Assembly (NCBI GenBank): GCA_013822345.1 | Contig: PNKH01000048.1 | Coordinates: 1 to 53,721, forward strand | DNA length: 53,721 nucleotides | Origin: Isosphaera sp. | GTDB lineage: Bacteria > Planctomycetota > Planctomycetia > Gemmatales > Gemmataceae | Reading direction: 5' to 3' | Part shown: one piece after another, positions 7,898-15,568 of the stretch | Position numbering within the stretch: the stretch's first letter is position 1 | How the letters are laid out: every line of letters starts with the position of its first letter | Notes under the pieces: model-generated | Seen by the model: the letters and a program-made list of their open reading frames with translations, nothing else | The model's database searches: none | Told to the model about the DNA's origin: nothing | Program-made: the position numbers and the translations under genes

Positions 7898-8025
7898 GGT
7901 GCGCTCCTCAGCGGGTCCGGGTGTCGGGCCGACGGCCGCGGCGGGTTGGGCTCGCAATTCTACCCGCCCGGCGGGAGAATCCGGCCCCCGGGCCGCCGGC
8001 CCCGAAACCCGGAACTTATCATACC

Positions 8026-9222
8026 ATGCCGCCCACCGTTCTCCTCAGCGCCCCGCCGGGCGGACCGGCGGACGACCTCCGGGGGTGGCTCGCCGCGGCC
8101 GGGTTCGCGGTCCGCCCGCACGCCCTCGGGTCGGCCCCGGCCGTCGACCTCGCCGCGGCGGCGGCCGCCGTGGTCGACGCCGCCGACCCGCCGGCCGCCG
8201 CCGCCCAGACCCGGCGGTGGCGGGCCGAACTCGGCGACGACCTCGTCCCGGTGGTGTGGGTGCTCCCGGCCGCCGACCCGGACCTGGCCGCCCGCGGGCT
8301 GGACGCCGGGGCCGACGCGGTCCTGGCCCGGCCGCTCGCCGCCGGGGTGTTCGTGGCGCAGGTGCGGGCGGCGGCCCGGGCCCGGGCCGCCGCGGCGCGG
8401 GTCGCCGCCCGGGCGGCCGAGGGGCGGCTGCTCGGCGACCAGTTGAAGAAGGCCTACGCCCAACTCGACCGCGACGCCGAGGCGGCCCGGCGGGTCCGGC
8501 TCGCGTTCCTCGGCCGCCCGCTCCCGGCCGTCCCGGGGGCCGGCCTGGCGGTCAGCCACCGGCCGCGCGCCCGGGACGGCGGCGACTTCACCGCCGCCCA
8601 CCCGGCCGGCCCGGGCCGGGTCGCGTTCCTGGTCGGGGACGTGCTCGCCCCGGCCCCGGCGCTGCTCGGGCGGTTCGCCGCGGAGGCGGCGGCCGCGGCC
8701 GACGGCCCGGGCCGGATGCTGGCCGCGGCGAACCGCGAACTGCTCCGCCTCGGGTGGGACGACCAGCCGCTGGTCGGGATGCTGGCCGGGGTGTTCGACG
8801 CCACCACCGGGGAGTTGACCGTCGCCCGGGCCGGGCTGCCGGCGCCGGTCCGCGTCCCGGCGGACGGCGACCCGGAGGCGTGGGCCGTCCCCGGGCCGTT
8901 CCTCGGGACCGCGGAGACGACGTACCCGACCCGGACCGCGGTCCTCGCCCCGGGCGACCGGTTCCTCGTCGGGACCGACGGCACCCGGCCGGACGGCGCC
9001 CCGGGTCCGGGCGGCGGGTCCGGATTGGCGGCGGCCGCCGCCCGCCACCGCGGCCTGGCCGGACAACTGTACGTGGACGCCGTCGCCGAGGAACTCCTCG
9101 CGCAAGTCCGGCACGAGGACGACTTCACCTTGTTGTGTCTGGAGTTCCTGCCGGGCCGCAGGGGTGACGGACCGGCGCCGGCCGTAACATCCGGGCCGAC
9201 CGACGCGGGGCCGGACTCGTGA
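8026..9222 (+). CDS. SpoIIE-type PP2C phosphatase with receiver-like N-terminal domain
   Basis: The 398-residue protein has an N-terminal region laid out like a response-regulator receiver (VVDAADPP where the phospho-acceptor Asp would be, and DAGADAVLARPL where the conserved Lys is replaced by Arg), a coiled-coil-like linker rich in Ala and Arg, and a C-terminal SpoIIE/PP2C serine phosphatase domain. In that domain the metal-binding Asp residues can be placed in GGDFTAAH, VGDVLAPA and the final EDDFTLLCLEF. Such proteins usually dephosphorylate an anti-sigma-factor antagonist, but no partner-switching gene is nearby. The receiver is probably not phosphorylated in the standard way. The ATG at 8026 follows an AT-richer stretch (TTATCATACC). 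Confidence 0.8.
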   Translation: MPPTVLLSAPPGGPADDLRGWLAAAGFAVRPHALGSAPAVDLAAAAAAVVDAADPPAAAAQTRRWRAELGDDLVPVVWVLPAADPDLAARGLDAGADAVLARPLAAGVFVAQVRAAARARAAAARVAARAAEGRLLGDQLKKAYAQLDRDAEAARRVRLAFLGRPLPAVPGAGLAVSHRPRARDGGDFTAAHPAGPGRVAFLVGDVLAPAPALLGRFAAEAAAAADGPGRMLAAANRELLRLGWDDQPLVGMLAGVFDATTGELTVARAGLPAPVRVPADGDPEAWAVPGPFLGTAETTYPTRTAVLAPGDRFLVGTDGTRPDGAPGPGGGSGLAAAAARHRGLAGQLYVDAVAEELLAQVRHEDDFTLLCLEFLPGRRGDGPAPAVTSGPTDAGPDS

Positions 9223-9396
9223 GGAAATTCACTTGCGTCGGTTCCGGCTGCCTGTGGTACACTTAACTCATCCCGCCCGAGTGTCCGCGACCGGTCCGTG
9301 TCGCCCGAAGTGCCCCGGACCAGGTGGACGGCAGGACGGCCGCTTCGGATAACATTCACGCCCCCTCTCACCCCCCCGGGCGGGGCGGCGGTCGGG

Positions 9397-9426
9397 TTGT
9401 TCGGACCGGCGGCGGGTGGATAGAAT
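9397..9426 (+). promoter_or_regulatory. Candidate sigma-70 promoter
   Basis: TTGTTC at 9397-9402 and TAGAAT at 9421-9426 are separated by 18 bases and lie 35 bases before the ATG at 9462. In such GC-rich DNA this AT-rich pair stands out. A second similar pair, TTGCGT at 9233-9238 and TACACT at 9258-9263 with a 19-base spacer, lies further upstream. Confidence 0.35.
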
Positions 9427-9461
9427 ATGGTCGCGACGGCAGCCGACGGCGGACCACGCCC

Positions 9462-9923
9462 ATGAACACCTCTCCCCCGATGACCGGACCGACCCCGACG
9501 CGGGCCGACTGGCCCCCGCCGGTCACCACCAAGAGCGTCCACACGGAGTGCATCGAGGAGGAGAACCGGCACAAGTGGATCGAGAGCGAGAAGGCCGGGT
9601 ACGACCTGGGCGAGGGGTGCATCCGGCAGTGGGTGAAGAAACACTGGCAGGGGTACCTGCGGGCCCGGTGGGTCGAGCACCTGCAGGGGAAGTGCTTCTG
9701 GGTGGAGCTCGACCGCGGCGACTTCGGCCTGTTGCAGCGCGAGTTCAAGGACCAGACGGACCTGCTCGACACCATCCTCGACCAGCTCAAGTCCGGCAAG
9801 GAAAACCTGCACGTCATCCTGTGGGCGATCGAGAACCGGGTCCCGACCGACTCCGTCCACCGCATCCTCGACGCCCTGGACGTCAACGCCCGCCGGCTGG
9901 AGCACCGGTTCGGCCTGGCGTGA
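9462..9923 (+). CDS. Conserved protein of unknown function
   Basis: A 153-residue soluble protein with no signal peptide and no membrane segment. Its middle part is rich in Trp and charged residues (HKWIESEKAGYDLGEG, QWVKKHWQGYLRARWVEH), which suggests a conserved folded core, and the C-terminal part looks helical. I do not recognise a named family. The start at 9462 (MNTSPPM) is the first ATG that removes the repeat-like upstream frame; the conserved-looking part begins only near residue 25. The stop codon is followed at once by an inverted repeat. Confidence 0.75.
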   Translation: MNTSPPMTGPTPTRADWPPPVTTKSVHTECIEEENRHKWIESEKAGYDLGEGCIRQWVKKHWQGYLRARWVEHLQGKCFWVELDRGDFGLLQREFKDQTDLLDTILDQLKSGKENLHVILWAIENRVPTDSVHRILDALDVNARRLEHRFGLA

Positions 9924-9931
9924 CGCGCCCG

Positions 9932-9978
9932 GCCGCTTGCGGCGTTGCGGGCGGTGCGCCCGCAACGCCGCAAGCGGC
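9932..9978. repeat. 22-bp inverted repeat, GCTTGCGGCGTTGCGGGCG family
   Basis: Arms at 9932-9953 and 9957-9978 are perfect complements with a three-base loop. It lies between two convergent genes, eight bases after the stop of the plus-strand gene, and could fold as a strong hairpin in either transcript. A longer copy of the same sequence is at 35321-35379. Confidence 0.9.
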
Positions 9979-9991
9979 GACCCCCGGTCGG

Positions 9992-10756
9992 TCAGTCGTC
10001 GCGGAACTTGTTGTGGCAGTCGCGGCAGGTGGTGTCGAGGGTGTTGAGCATCTTCACCAGCGCCTTCTCGTCCGCCTTCTTCCCCTTGGCCGACTCGGCG
10101 ATCAGCTTCTGGCTGGTCCCGATCATGTCCTTGGTCCACTTCTCCCACTGGGCCTTGCTGGCGGTGTTCACCGTCGCCTTCTCGTTCGGGAAGTGGAGGG
10201 TGTACTCCCCGATCACCGCCGTCCGGGCGGCCAGCACCTCGACCGCGGCCGGGTCGACCGGGACCGGGGCGTCCTTCTTGAACGCGTCCCGGATGTCCTT
10301 CTCGATGTTCAGCCCGCCGACCTTTCCGCCGCGGAACGGGGACATGACCTCGGCGAGGTCGTACTTGTGCATCTTGTGCAGGTCGCCCGCCGCCAGCGGC
10401 TTGCCGCCGGCCTTCACCGCCAGCTTCTTGGCCTCGGCGTCGGCCGTCTTGTAGTCCTTCTTGGCCAGCGCCTCGGCGACCTTCAGGGCCTGGTCCGTCA
10501 GCCCCTTGTCCCCGGTCGCCTCCCCGTACGCGGCCAGGAGCATCGCCACCGACTTGGCGGTCGGGCCGTACCGCTTGGCGTCCATCGGCTCCTTGGCGAT
10601 GTGGTCCAGGTGCTTCTGCAGCTGGGCGACGTCGGCCTCGGCGGCCTTCTTGTAGGTTTCGGGCGGGAGGACCGGGGCGGCGGCGGCCCCGGACAGGAAC
10701 CACAGGCCGGCGGCCAGGGCGGCGGCCCCGGCGGTCAGGCGGAGTCGGGTGGTCAC
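9992..10756 (-). CDS. Secreted c-type cytochrome-like protein
   Basis: A 254-residue protein with an N-terminal signal peptide (about 27 residues, ending ...SGAAAAP) and a single heme-binding motif CRDCH seven residues from the C-terminus. One heme motif at the extreme C-terminus, after a helical body, is the arrangement of cytochrome c'-type four-helix proteins, so a periplasmic electron-transfer or ligand-binding role is likely; the partner is unknown. Translation starts with GTG at 10756, preceded by AAGGAG. Planctomycetes carry many such small c-type cytochromes. Confidence 0.82.
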   Translation of the reverse strand: MTTRLRLTAGAAALAAGLWFLSGAAAAPVLPPETYKKAAEADVAQLQKHLDHIAKEPMDAKRYGPTAKSVAMLLAAYGEATGDKGLTDQALKVAEALAKKDYKTADAEAKKLAVKAGGKPLAAGDLHKMHKYDLAEVMSPFRGGKVGGLNIEKDIRDAFKKDAPVPVDPAAVEVLAARTAVIGEYTLHFPNEKATVNTASKAQWEKWTKDMIGTSQKLIAESAKGKKADEKALVKMLNTLDTTCRDCHNKFRDD

Positions 10757-10883
10757 GAACGCGTCTCCTTGTGCGGGGAAGACAGGGTGCGGTCTGGGGT
10801 GGGTGCGGGCCGGGTCGGGCGGCGGCCACGCCGGGATATTATGGCACCGCCGGCAAGGGTTGCCAGGGACCCGCCGGCCGGGT

Positions 10884-11198
10884 TCAGAACTCGAGCGGGT
10901 CCGGCCAGGCGAGCGGGACGACGAACACCTTCCCGTCCCCGATCCGCCCGGTCCGGGCGACCCGCGGCAGGGCGTCGGCCAGCTCCGCCGCCTCCGCGTC
11001 CGTCACCCACACGGTGATCTCCACCTTCGGCAGGTACGCGGCCCCGTACTCCGACCCGCGGTACCGGTCCAGATACCCCTTCTGCCGGCCGTACCCCTTC
11101 GCCTCCCGGACGGCGCACGCCGTCACCCCGAGTTCCGCGATCACGCGCAACACGGCCTCCGCCCGGAACGGCTTCACGACGATGGTGAGCTGCTTCAT
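10884..11198 (-). CDS. P-II family nitrogen regulatory protein
   Basis: The 104-residue protein is a P-II signal protein, a trimer that senses 2-oxoglutarate and ATP/ADP and controls ammonium transport or assimilation. The N-terminus MKQLTIVVKPFRAEAV and the T-loop GYGRQKGYLDRYRGSEY are typical, and the Tyr in RGSEY matches the uridylylation site of GlnB/GlnK. TGRIGDGKVFV near the C-terminus is the usual nucleotide-binding region. The final residues, PLAWPDPLEF, replace the common Arg-rich tail. No amtB or glnA lies beside it, which is unusual for a GlnK-type protein. Confidence 0.9.
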   Translation of the reverse strand: MKQLTIVVKPFRAEAVLRVIAELGVTACAVREAKGYGRQKGYLDRYRGSEYGAAYLPKVEITVWVTDAEAAELADALPRVARTGRIGDGKVFVVPLAWPDPLEF

Positions 11199-11205
11199 GA
11201 GCGCC

Positions 11206-11262
11206 GCGAGGCAGGAGTGCCTCGCCCACGAGCCCCTGGTGGGCGAGGCACTCCTGCCTCGC
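11206..11262. repeat. 24-bp inverted repeat, GAGGCAGGAGTGCCTC family
   Basis: Arms at 11206-11229 and 11239-11262 are perfect complements with a nine-base loop. The arm contains its own smaller palindrome. It fills the space between the SDR gene stop and the P-II gene start, both on the minus strand. A second copy is at 20578-20636. Confidence 0.9.
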
Positions 11263-11268
11263 CTCCGC

Positions 11269-12033
11269 TCAAACCCACCCGCCGGTGACCGGGAGGACCT
11301 GGCCGGTGATGTACGCGCTCTCCTCGGTCGCCAGGAACAGGACGGCGTTCGCGATGTCGTCCGGGGTGCCGAGCCGGCCGGCCGGGATCTGCTTCAGGTA
11401 CTCGGCCATCACCTCCGGCTTGATCTCCCCGAGCATCGGCGTCTGCACCACCCCCGGGGCGACGGCGTTCACCGTGATGCCGCGGCGGGCCAGCTCCTTG
11501 CCGAGCACCCGGGTCAGGCCGATCACCCCGGCCTTCGCCGCCGCGTAGTTCGCCTGCCCGTGGAACCCGACCAGGCCGGCGACCGACGCGACGTTCACGA
11601 CCCGCCCGCCGTCGCGCAGGATCTCCGCCCCGTACTTGCAGCAGTGGAAGACGCCGTCGAGGTTGGTGCGGAGGACCGCGTGCCACTCGTCCGGGGTCAT
11701 CTTCTTCAGGGTGCGGTCCCGGATGACGCCGGCGTTGTTGACGAGCACGTCCAGCCCGCCGCACGCCTCCTTCGCCTGCCGCATCAGCGCCTCGACCTGG
11801 CCGCCGTCCCGCACGTCGGCGGCGAACACGTGGACCGCCGGCGACCCCGGCAGCGCCCGCAGCTTGGCGGCGAGGGCGTCGGCGTCCGTGCGGTTGGCCC
11901 CGTCCGGGTCGTCCCAGTAGTGGAGGACGCACGTCGCCCCGGCCTGGGCGAACGCGGTCAGCACCCCGGCCCCGATCCCGCGGCTGCTGCCGGTGACCAG
12001 GGCGACCTTGCCGGCGAAGTCGTAGCGGATCAT
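11269..12033 (-). CDS. SDR-family oxidoreductase (FabG-like)
   Basis: A 254-residue classical short-chain dehydrogenase. It has the cofactor motif TGSSRGIG at residues 15-22, NNAG near 113, a catalytic Ser in NVASVAG and the Tyr/Lys pair in NYAAAKAG. AADVRD and the PxxxxTPM region after the active site are as in 3-oxoacyl-[ACP] reductases, its closest relatives by eye. NADPH use is suggested by the Ser-Arg after the glycine motif. No other fatty-acid gene is near, so the substrate is open. The ATG at 12033 sits six bases from a repeat arm, and no Shine-Dalgarno site is visible. Confidence 0.88.
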   Translation of the reverse strand: MIRYDFAGKVALVTGSSRGIGAGVLTAFAQAGATCVLHYWDDPDGANRTDADALAAKLRALPGSPAVHVFAADVRDGGQVEALMRQAKEACGGLDVLVNNAGVIRDRTLKKMTPDEWHAVLRTNLDGVFHCCKYGAEILRDGGRVVNVASVAGLVGFHGQANYAAAKAGVIGLTRVLGKELARRGITVNAVAPGVVQTPMLGEIKPEVMAEYLKQIPAGRLGTPDDIANAVLFLATEESAYITGQVLPVTGGWV

Positions 12034-12039
12034 GGGTCG

Positions 12040-12161
12040 AGCGCGGAACGCGGAGTGCGGAGCGCGGAACGAAAGACCGCTGTCGCCCGTCGCGCCTCGC
12101 GATAGCCTACACCCATCGGTTGTATTCCCCGCTCCGCGTTCCGCACTCCGCGTTCCGCGCT
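12040..12161. repeat. Phrase repeat, inverted pair between two divergent start codons
   Basis: Blocks at 12040-12071 and 12131-12161 are built on GCGGAACGCGGAGTGCGG. The outer 21 bases (12040-12060 and 12141-12161) are perfect complements. The left end is six bases from the ATG of the SDR gene and the right end touches the ATG of the phosphoesterase, so the element occupies both leaders. Confidence 0.88.
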
Positions 12162-13067
12162 ATGGCCGTCCGCCTCGCCCACTTCTCCGACCTGCACCTG
12201 TCCGCCCGGCCGCTCGGGTGGGCGGTCCGGGACGTGTTCGGGAAGCGGGCGACCGGGTGGGTGAACCTGACGTTCCTCGGCCGGGCGGCCCGGTTCCGCC
12301 ACGCCCCGACCGTGGCCGCGGCGCTCCGCCGCGACCTGGCGGGCCGCGGGTTCGACCACCTCGTCTTCTCCGGCGACGCGACCATGATGGGGTTCGCGTC
12401 GGAGACGGCGGCGGCGGCCGCGGCGCTCGGGGTGGGGGACCCGGCGGTGCCGCCGGGGACGGCGGTGCCGGGGAACCACGACGTGTACGTCGCCCGGGCG
12501 GAGCGGGGGCGGGTGTTCGAGGCGGCGTTCGCGGCGTGGCAGGCGGGGGAGCGGGTCGGCGGCGAGCCGTACCCGTTCGCCCGGAAGGTCGGCCACCTGT
12601 GGCTGATCGCGGTGAACTCGTCGCGGTCGGTCCCGTGGCCGTGGGACGCGAGCGGGCGGGTCGGGGAGGCGCAACTGGGGCGGCTCCGGGAGCTGACCGC
12701 GAGGCTCGACCCCGGCCCGCGGGTGGTGGTGACGCACTACCCGATCCTGACGGCGAACCGGAAGCCGGAGCCGCACTTCCGCCGGCTGCGGGACTGGGAC
12801 CGGGTGCGGGACGTGGCGGCGGAGTGCGGGGTCGGGCTGTGGCTGCACGGGCACCGGCACGGGTGGTACGTGCTGCCGGCCGGGCCGGACCTGCCGTTCC
12901 CGTGCGTCTGCGCCGGCAGCTCGACGCAGACGCGGCGGTGGGGGTATCACGAGTACGTGATCGACGGGTGGAAGCTGGCCGGGCTGCGGCGGGTGTACGA
13001 CCCGGAGGCCGGGGCGTTCGCCGACGCCGACCGGTTCGCGCTGGAACTGGCCGGCAACGGCGCTTGA
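12162..13067 (+). CDS. Metallophosphoesterase
   Basis: A 301-residue calcineurin-like phosphoesterase with a two-metal active site. The ligands lie in HFSDLHLS (residues 7-14), FSGDATMMG, PGNHDVY, VTHYP and HGHRHGW, in the usual order. The second motif has Ala-Thr after GD where many relatives have Leu-Thr. There is no signal peptide, so it acts in the cytoplasm; the substrate is not predictable. The start codon directly follows a repeat arm and has no ribosome binding site, but it is the right place for the family N-terminus (MAVRLAHFSDLH). Confidence 0.88.
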   Translation: MAVRLAHFSDLHLSARPLGWAVRDVFGKRATGWVNLTFLGRAARFRHAPTVAAALRRDLAGRGFDHLVFSGDATMMGFASETAAAAAALGVGDPAVPPGTAVPGNHDVYVARAERGRVFEAAFAAWQAGERVGGEPYPFARKVGHLWLIAVNSSRSVPWPWDASGRVGEAQLGRLRELTARLDPGPRVVVTHYPILTANRKPEPHFRRLRDWDRVRDVAAECGVGLWLHGHRHGWYVLPAGPDLPFPCVCAGSSTQTRRWGYHEYVIDGWKLAGLRRVYDPEAGAFADADRFALELAGNGA

Positions 13068-13207
13068 ACCGCGGCACCACCCGGGCTACAACCTCACCCA
13101 ACCGATGCGGGCTCGTTCAGCTCGTCGCTCCGCGACAGGACGATGTTGCGTCGTCCGAGAGCATGGCTTGCCGCGCGACCCGGGGAAGGCTGTTCCAGGA
13201 CCGCTTC

Positions 13208-13292
13208 CGCCACCTGGTGGAATTCTTCTTCGCGGGCCTGGGACAACCCCGCCGGTCGTGGTTCCCGCGAAGAAGAATTCCACCAGGTGGCG
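13208..13292. repeat. 29-bp perfect inverted repeat
   Basis: Arms at 13208-13236 and 13264-13292 (CGCCACCTGGTGGAATTC...) are perfect complements with a 27-base loop; the arm itself holds the palindrome CCACCTGGTGG and an EcoRI-like GAATTC. It occupies part of the 340-base gene-free space 13068-13407. The rest of that space (13068-13207 and 13293-13344) shows no gene. Confidence 0.88.
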
Positions 13293-13344
13293 GCGGTCCC
13301 GTGAGCCTTCCGCGTCACAGGTCCGGTAGTGGACGCGCCCGGGT

Positions 13345-13391
13345 CGGTTAACCGGAACGCCCCGAGACGGTTGTCTCGGGGCTTTCGGTTT
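13345..13391 (+). terminator. Rho-independent terminator or leader hairpin before the selenoprotein gene
   Basis: GCCCCGAGAC at 13359-13368 pairs with GTCTCGGGGC at 13373-13382 around the loop GGTT, followed by TTTCGGTTTT. Outer bases AACCGGA and TTCGGTT extend the stem. It ends only a few bases before the AGGAGG of the gene at 13408, so it either ends upstream transcription or acts as an attenuator for that gene. Confidence 0.7.
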
Positions 13392-13407
13392 TCCCAGGAG
13401 GACGGCA

Positions 13408-13758
13408 ATGGTGAAGCGGATCGACTGGATGTACCACCGCAAGGGGTGAGTGACGTGCCAGAAGGCCCAGGGGTTCCTTGGGCAGGGCGCGGTGGCGGTG
13501 GCCGAGACGGTGGACGCGACGAAGGTGCGGTACGCGGCGGCGGACGCCCTGAAGTTGCTCGACGGGGTCGCGACGCTGGTCGCAGCGAAGGGGAAGCGGC
13601 TGGAGGTGTTCGACCTGAAGACCGCCAAGCCGGACGACGCGGTGCTGCTGGCGCACCTGCTCGGCCCGACCGGGAACCTGCGGGCGCCGACGGCCCGGGT
13701 CGGGGCGGTGCTGGTGGTCGGGTTCGGCGAGGAGGCGTACCGGCGGGCGCTGGGGTGA
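13408..13758 (+). CDS. ArsC-like thioredoxin-fold protein, probable selenoprotein (in-frame TGA = Sec14)
   Basis: Read from the ATG at 13408, the frame has one internal TGA at 13447-13449 and then stays open to 13758, giving 116 residues with residue 14 as selenocysteine. The start is strong: AGGAGG lies six bases upstream. The TGA falls exactly at the first position of a redox motif: RKG-U-VTC-QKA, i.e. UxxC at residues 14-17, where relatives would have CxxC. A hairpin with a GTT/GGTTC loop follows at 13465-13483. Downstream features fit the ArsC/thioredoxin fold, with LRAPTARVG as the cis-proline region. From memory, an 'ArsC family (seleno)protein' group exists in planctomycetes. The alternative, that only a 102-residue protein from GTG 13450 is made, would lack the first strand and half the active site and has no usable ribosome binding site. 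Confidence 0.83.
13447..13483 (+). promoter_or_regulatory. Candidate bacterial SECIS element
   Basis: After the TGA (13447-13449), bases 13465-13472 pair with 13476-13483 (GCCCAGGG with CCTTGGGC, one G-T wobble), leaving the loop GTT. The loop G is 23 bases after the TGA. Bacterial SECIS hairpins lie in the coding region directly after the UGA, with a G-U containing apical loop at about this distance. The match is by eye and has not been scored. Confidence 0.55.
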
Positions 13759-13765
13759 CCCGTGC

Positions 13766-13829
13766 GGACGAGCCCGCAGCGCGAACAAGGGCGTGTGGGC
13801 CTGCCCTTGCTCGCGCTGCGGGCTCGTCC
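13766..13829. repeat. 27-bp inverted repeat between convergent genes
   Basis: Arms at 13766-13792 and 13803-13829 (GGACGAGCCCGCAGCGCGA...) pair with a single G-T type mismatch and a ten-base loop. It fills the gap between the selenoprotein candidate and metG, whose stops face each other, and could act as a two-way terminator. Confidence 0.85.
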
Positions 13830-13833
13830 CATC

Positions 13834-15393
13834 TCACCCGAGCCGCGGGAACAACGGCCTCGGCTTGCCATCGACCAACTCGGCCGTCACCCGCAGGTCG
13901 GCGGCCGGCACCTCGGGCGAGGCGGCGTCGGCGTACCGCACGTCGGCCCACGGCTTGGCGAACGAGAGGGCGGCGTACACCGTCTCGGCCGACCGCGGGA
14001 TGAACGGCTTGAGGAGAATGCTCGCCGCCCGCAGCGGCTCGGTCAGGTTGAACAGGATGCGGCTGGCCGCGGCCGGGTCGGTCTTCACCACCGTGAACGG
14101 CTTGGTCTCGTCCACGTACTTGTTGGCCGGGTAGAGCACCTTCTGCATGACGGCCGCCAGGGCCTGGTTGTACCGACAGTTCTCGACGTGCCCCCGCACC
14201 TCGTCCACCAGGGCCGCCGGGTCGAACCCCGCCGCCACCGGCTCCGGGGGCCGCCCGGCCGTGCCCGGGAGCACCCCGCCGAGGCTCTTGGCCGCCACCG
14301 TCACCACCCGGCTGAGCAGGTTCCCGTAGGTGTTCCCGAGGTCGGTCGTGTACACCTCCTCGTACCGCTGCCCGCTGTAGTCCCCGTCCGACGGGTACGG
14401 GCACTCCCGGAGGAAGAAGTACCGGTAGGCGTCCGCGTTCGACCGGGCGATGATCTCCATCGGGTCGACGATGTTCCCGAGGGTCTTCCCCATCTTCTGG
14501 CCGTTGTTGTTCACGAACCCGTGGCTGAACACCTTCCGCGGCGCCTCCTCCCCGGCCGCCCACAGCATCGCCGGCCACAGCGCGCAGTGGAACCGCGTGA
14601 TGTCCTTGCCGATGAAGTGGGTGTCCGCCGGCCAGTACCTCCGGAACGTCGCCTCGTCGTCCCCGTACCCGATCCCGGTGATGTACGTCAGCAGGGCGTC
14701 GAACCAGACGTAGATGGTGAACTCCGGGTCGAACGGGACGCGGATGCCCCAGTCCTCCCCGGTCCGCGAGATGTTCACGTCCCGCAGGCCCTCCGTCTCG
14801 ATCAGCGAGATCATCTCGTTCCGCCGCGACTCCGGCTGGATGAAGTCCGGGTTCGCCTTGTAGTGTGCCAGGAGCCGGTCCTGGAACGCCGACAGCTTGA
14901 ACAGGTAGCACGGCTCCGCCCGGCGGACGAGCGGGCGCCGGTGCGTCGGGCAGTTCCCGGCGTTCTCGGTGTGGACCTTGTCGCTCTTGAACTCCTCGCA
15001 CCCGTCGCAGTACCAGCCCTCGTAGCTCCCCTTCTCGATGTACCCGTTGTCGTACACCTTCTGGATGAACTTCCGGCAACACGCCTTGTGCCGCTCGCTG
15101 CTCGTCTGGATGAAGGTGTCGTAGCTGATGTCGAGGGCGTCCCACACCTCGCGGAACTGCCGGGCCATGCCGTCGCAGTACGCCTGGGTGTCCTGGCCCA
15201 GCTCGGCCGCCCGCTTGCTCACCTTCACCGTGTTCTCGTCGTTCCCCATCAGGAAGAAGACGGCGTACCCCTCCATCCGCCGGTACCGGGCCTGGACGTC
15301 GGCCCCCACCTTCTCGAACGCCGTCCCGATGTGCGGGCGACTGTTCGGGTAGTCGATGGCGGTCGTCTGGAACCACTTCGGCTGGTCGGGCAC
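13834..15393 (-). CDS. metG: Methionyl-tRNA synthetase
   Basis: The 519-residue class I synthetase charges tRNA-Met. The HIGH signature reads HIGT at residues 21-24 and the KMSKS signature reads KMGKT near residue 300. A zinc knuckle of the one-metal type is visible (CDGCEEF ... CPTHRRPL). The anticodon-binding domain follows, and there is no C-terminal tRNA-binding/dimerisation domain, as in the short form of the enzyme. The start is the GTG at 15393, preceded by AAGGAGG; the frame is open well upstream, but that is a shadow of the next gene. Confidence 0.93.
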   Translation of the reverse strand: MPDQPKWFQTTAIDYPNSRPHIGTAFEKVGADVQARYRRMEGYAVFFLMGNDENTVKVSKRAAELGQDTQAYCDGMARQFREVWDALDISYDTFIQTSSERHKACCRKFIQKVYDNGYIEKGSYEGWYCDGCEEFKSDKVHTENAGNCPTHRRPLVRRAEPCYLFKLSAFQDRLLAHYKANPDFIQPESRRNEMISLIETEGLRDVNISRTGEDWGIRVPFDPEFTIYVWFDALLTYITGIGYGDDEATFRRYWPADTHFIGKDITRFHCALWPAMLWAAGEEAPRKVFSHGFVNNNGQKMGKTLGNIVDPMEIIARSNADAYRYFFLRECPYPSDGDYSGQRYEEVYTTDLGNTYGNLLSRVVTVAAKSLGGVLPGTAGRPPEPVAAGFDPAALVDEVRGHVENCRYNQALAAVMQKVLYPANKYVDETKPFTVVKTDPAAASRILFNLTEPLRAASILLKPFIPRSAETVYAALSFAKPWADVRYADAASPEVPAADLRVTAELVDGKPRPLFPRLG

Positions 15394-15506
15394 GGGCTCC
15401 TCCTTGCGGGGCGGGCCGCCCCGAGTCTTCTTTAGCAGAGGTCCGGGGGGCGGGCGAGGTTCGGGCACGGGAGGTGCGGAATCGACCCCGGCCGGCCGCC
15501 GCGGGC

Positions 15507-15512
15507 TATAAT
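15507..15512 (+). promoter_or_regulatory. Candidate -10 element
   Basis: A perfect TATAAT stands in GC-rich surroundings 57 bases before the GTG start at 15569. No good -35 match is seen 16-18 bases upstream, so this may be a promoter that depends on an activator or another sigma factor. Confidence 0.35.
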
Positions 15513-15568
15513 CGCGGTGACGGCTCGCACCGTCGTATCCGCACGTCATTTCGCCCGGAGTCCATCCC

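Noticed and set aside
13450-13758. A separate 102-residue protein starting at GTG 13450
   Set aside because: The start has no properly spaced ribosome binding site and cuts off the first strand and half the redox motif. The TGA read-through from ATG 13408 explains the sequence better.
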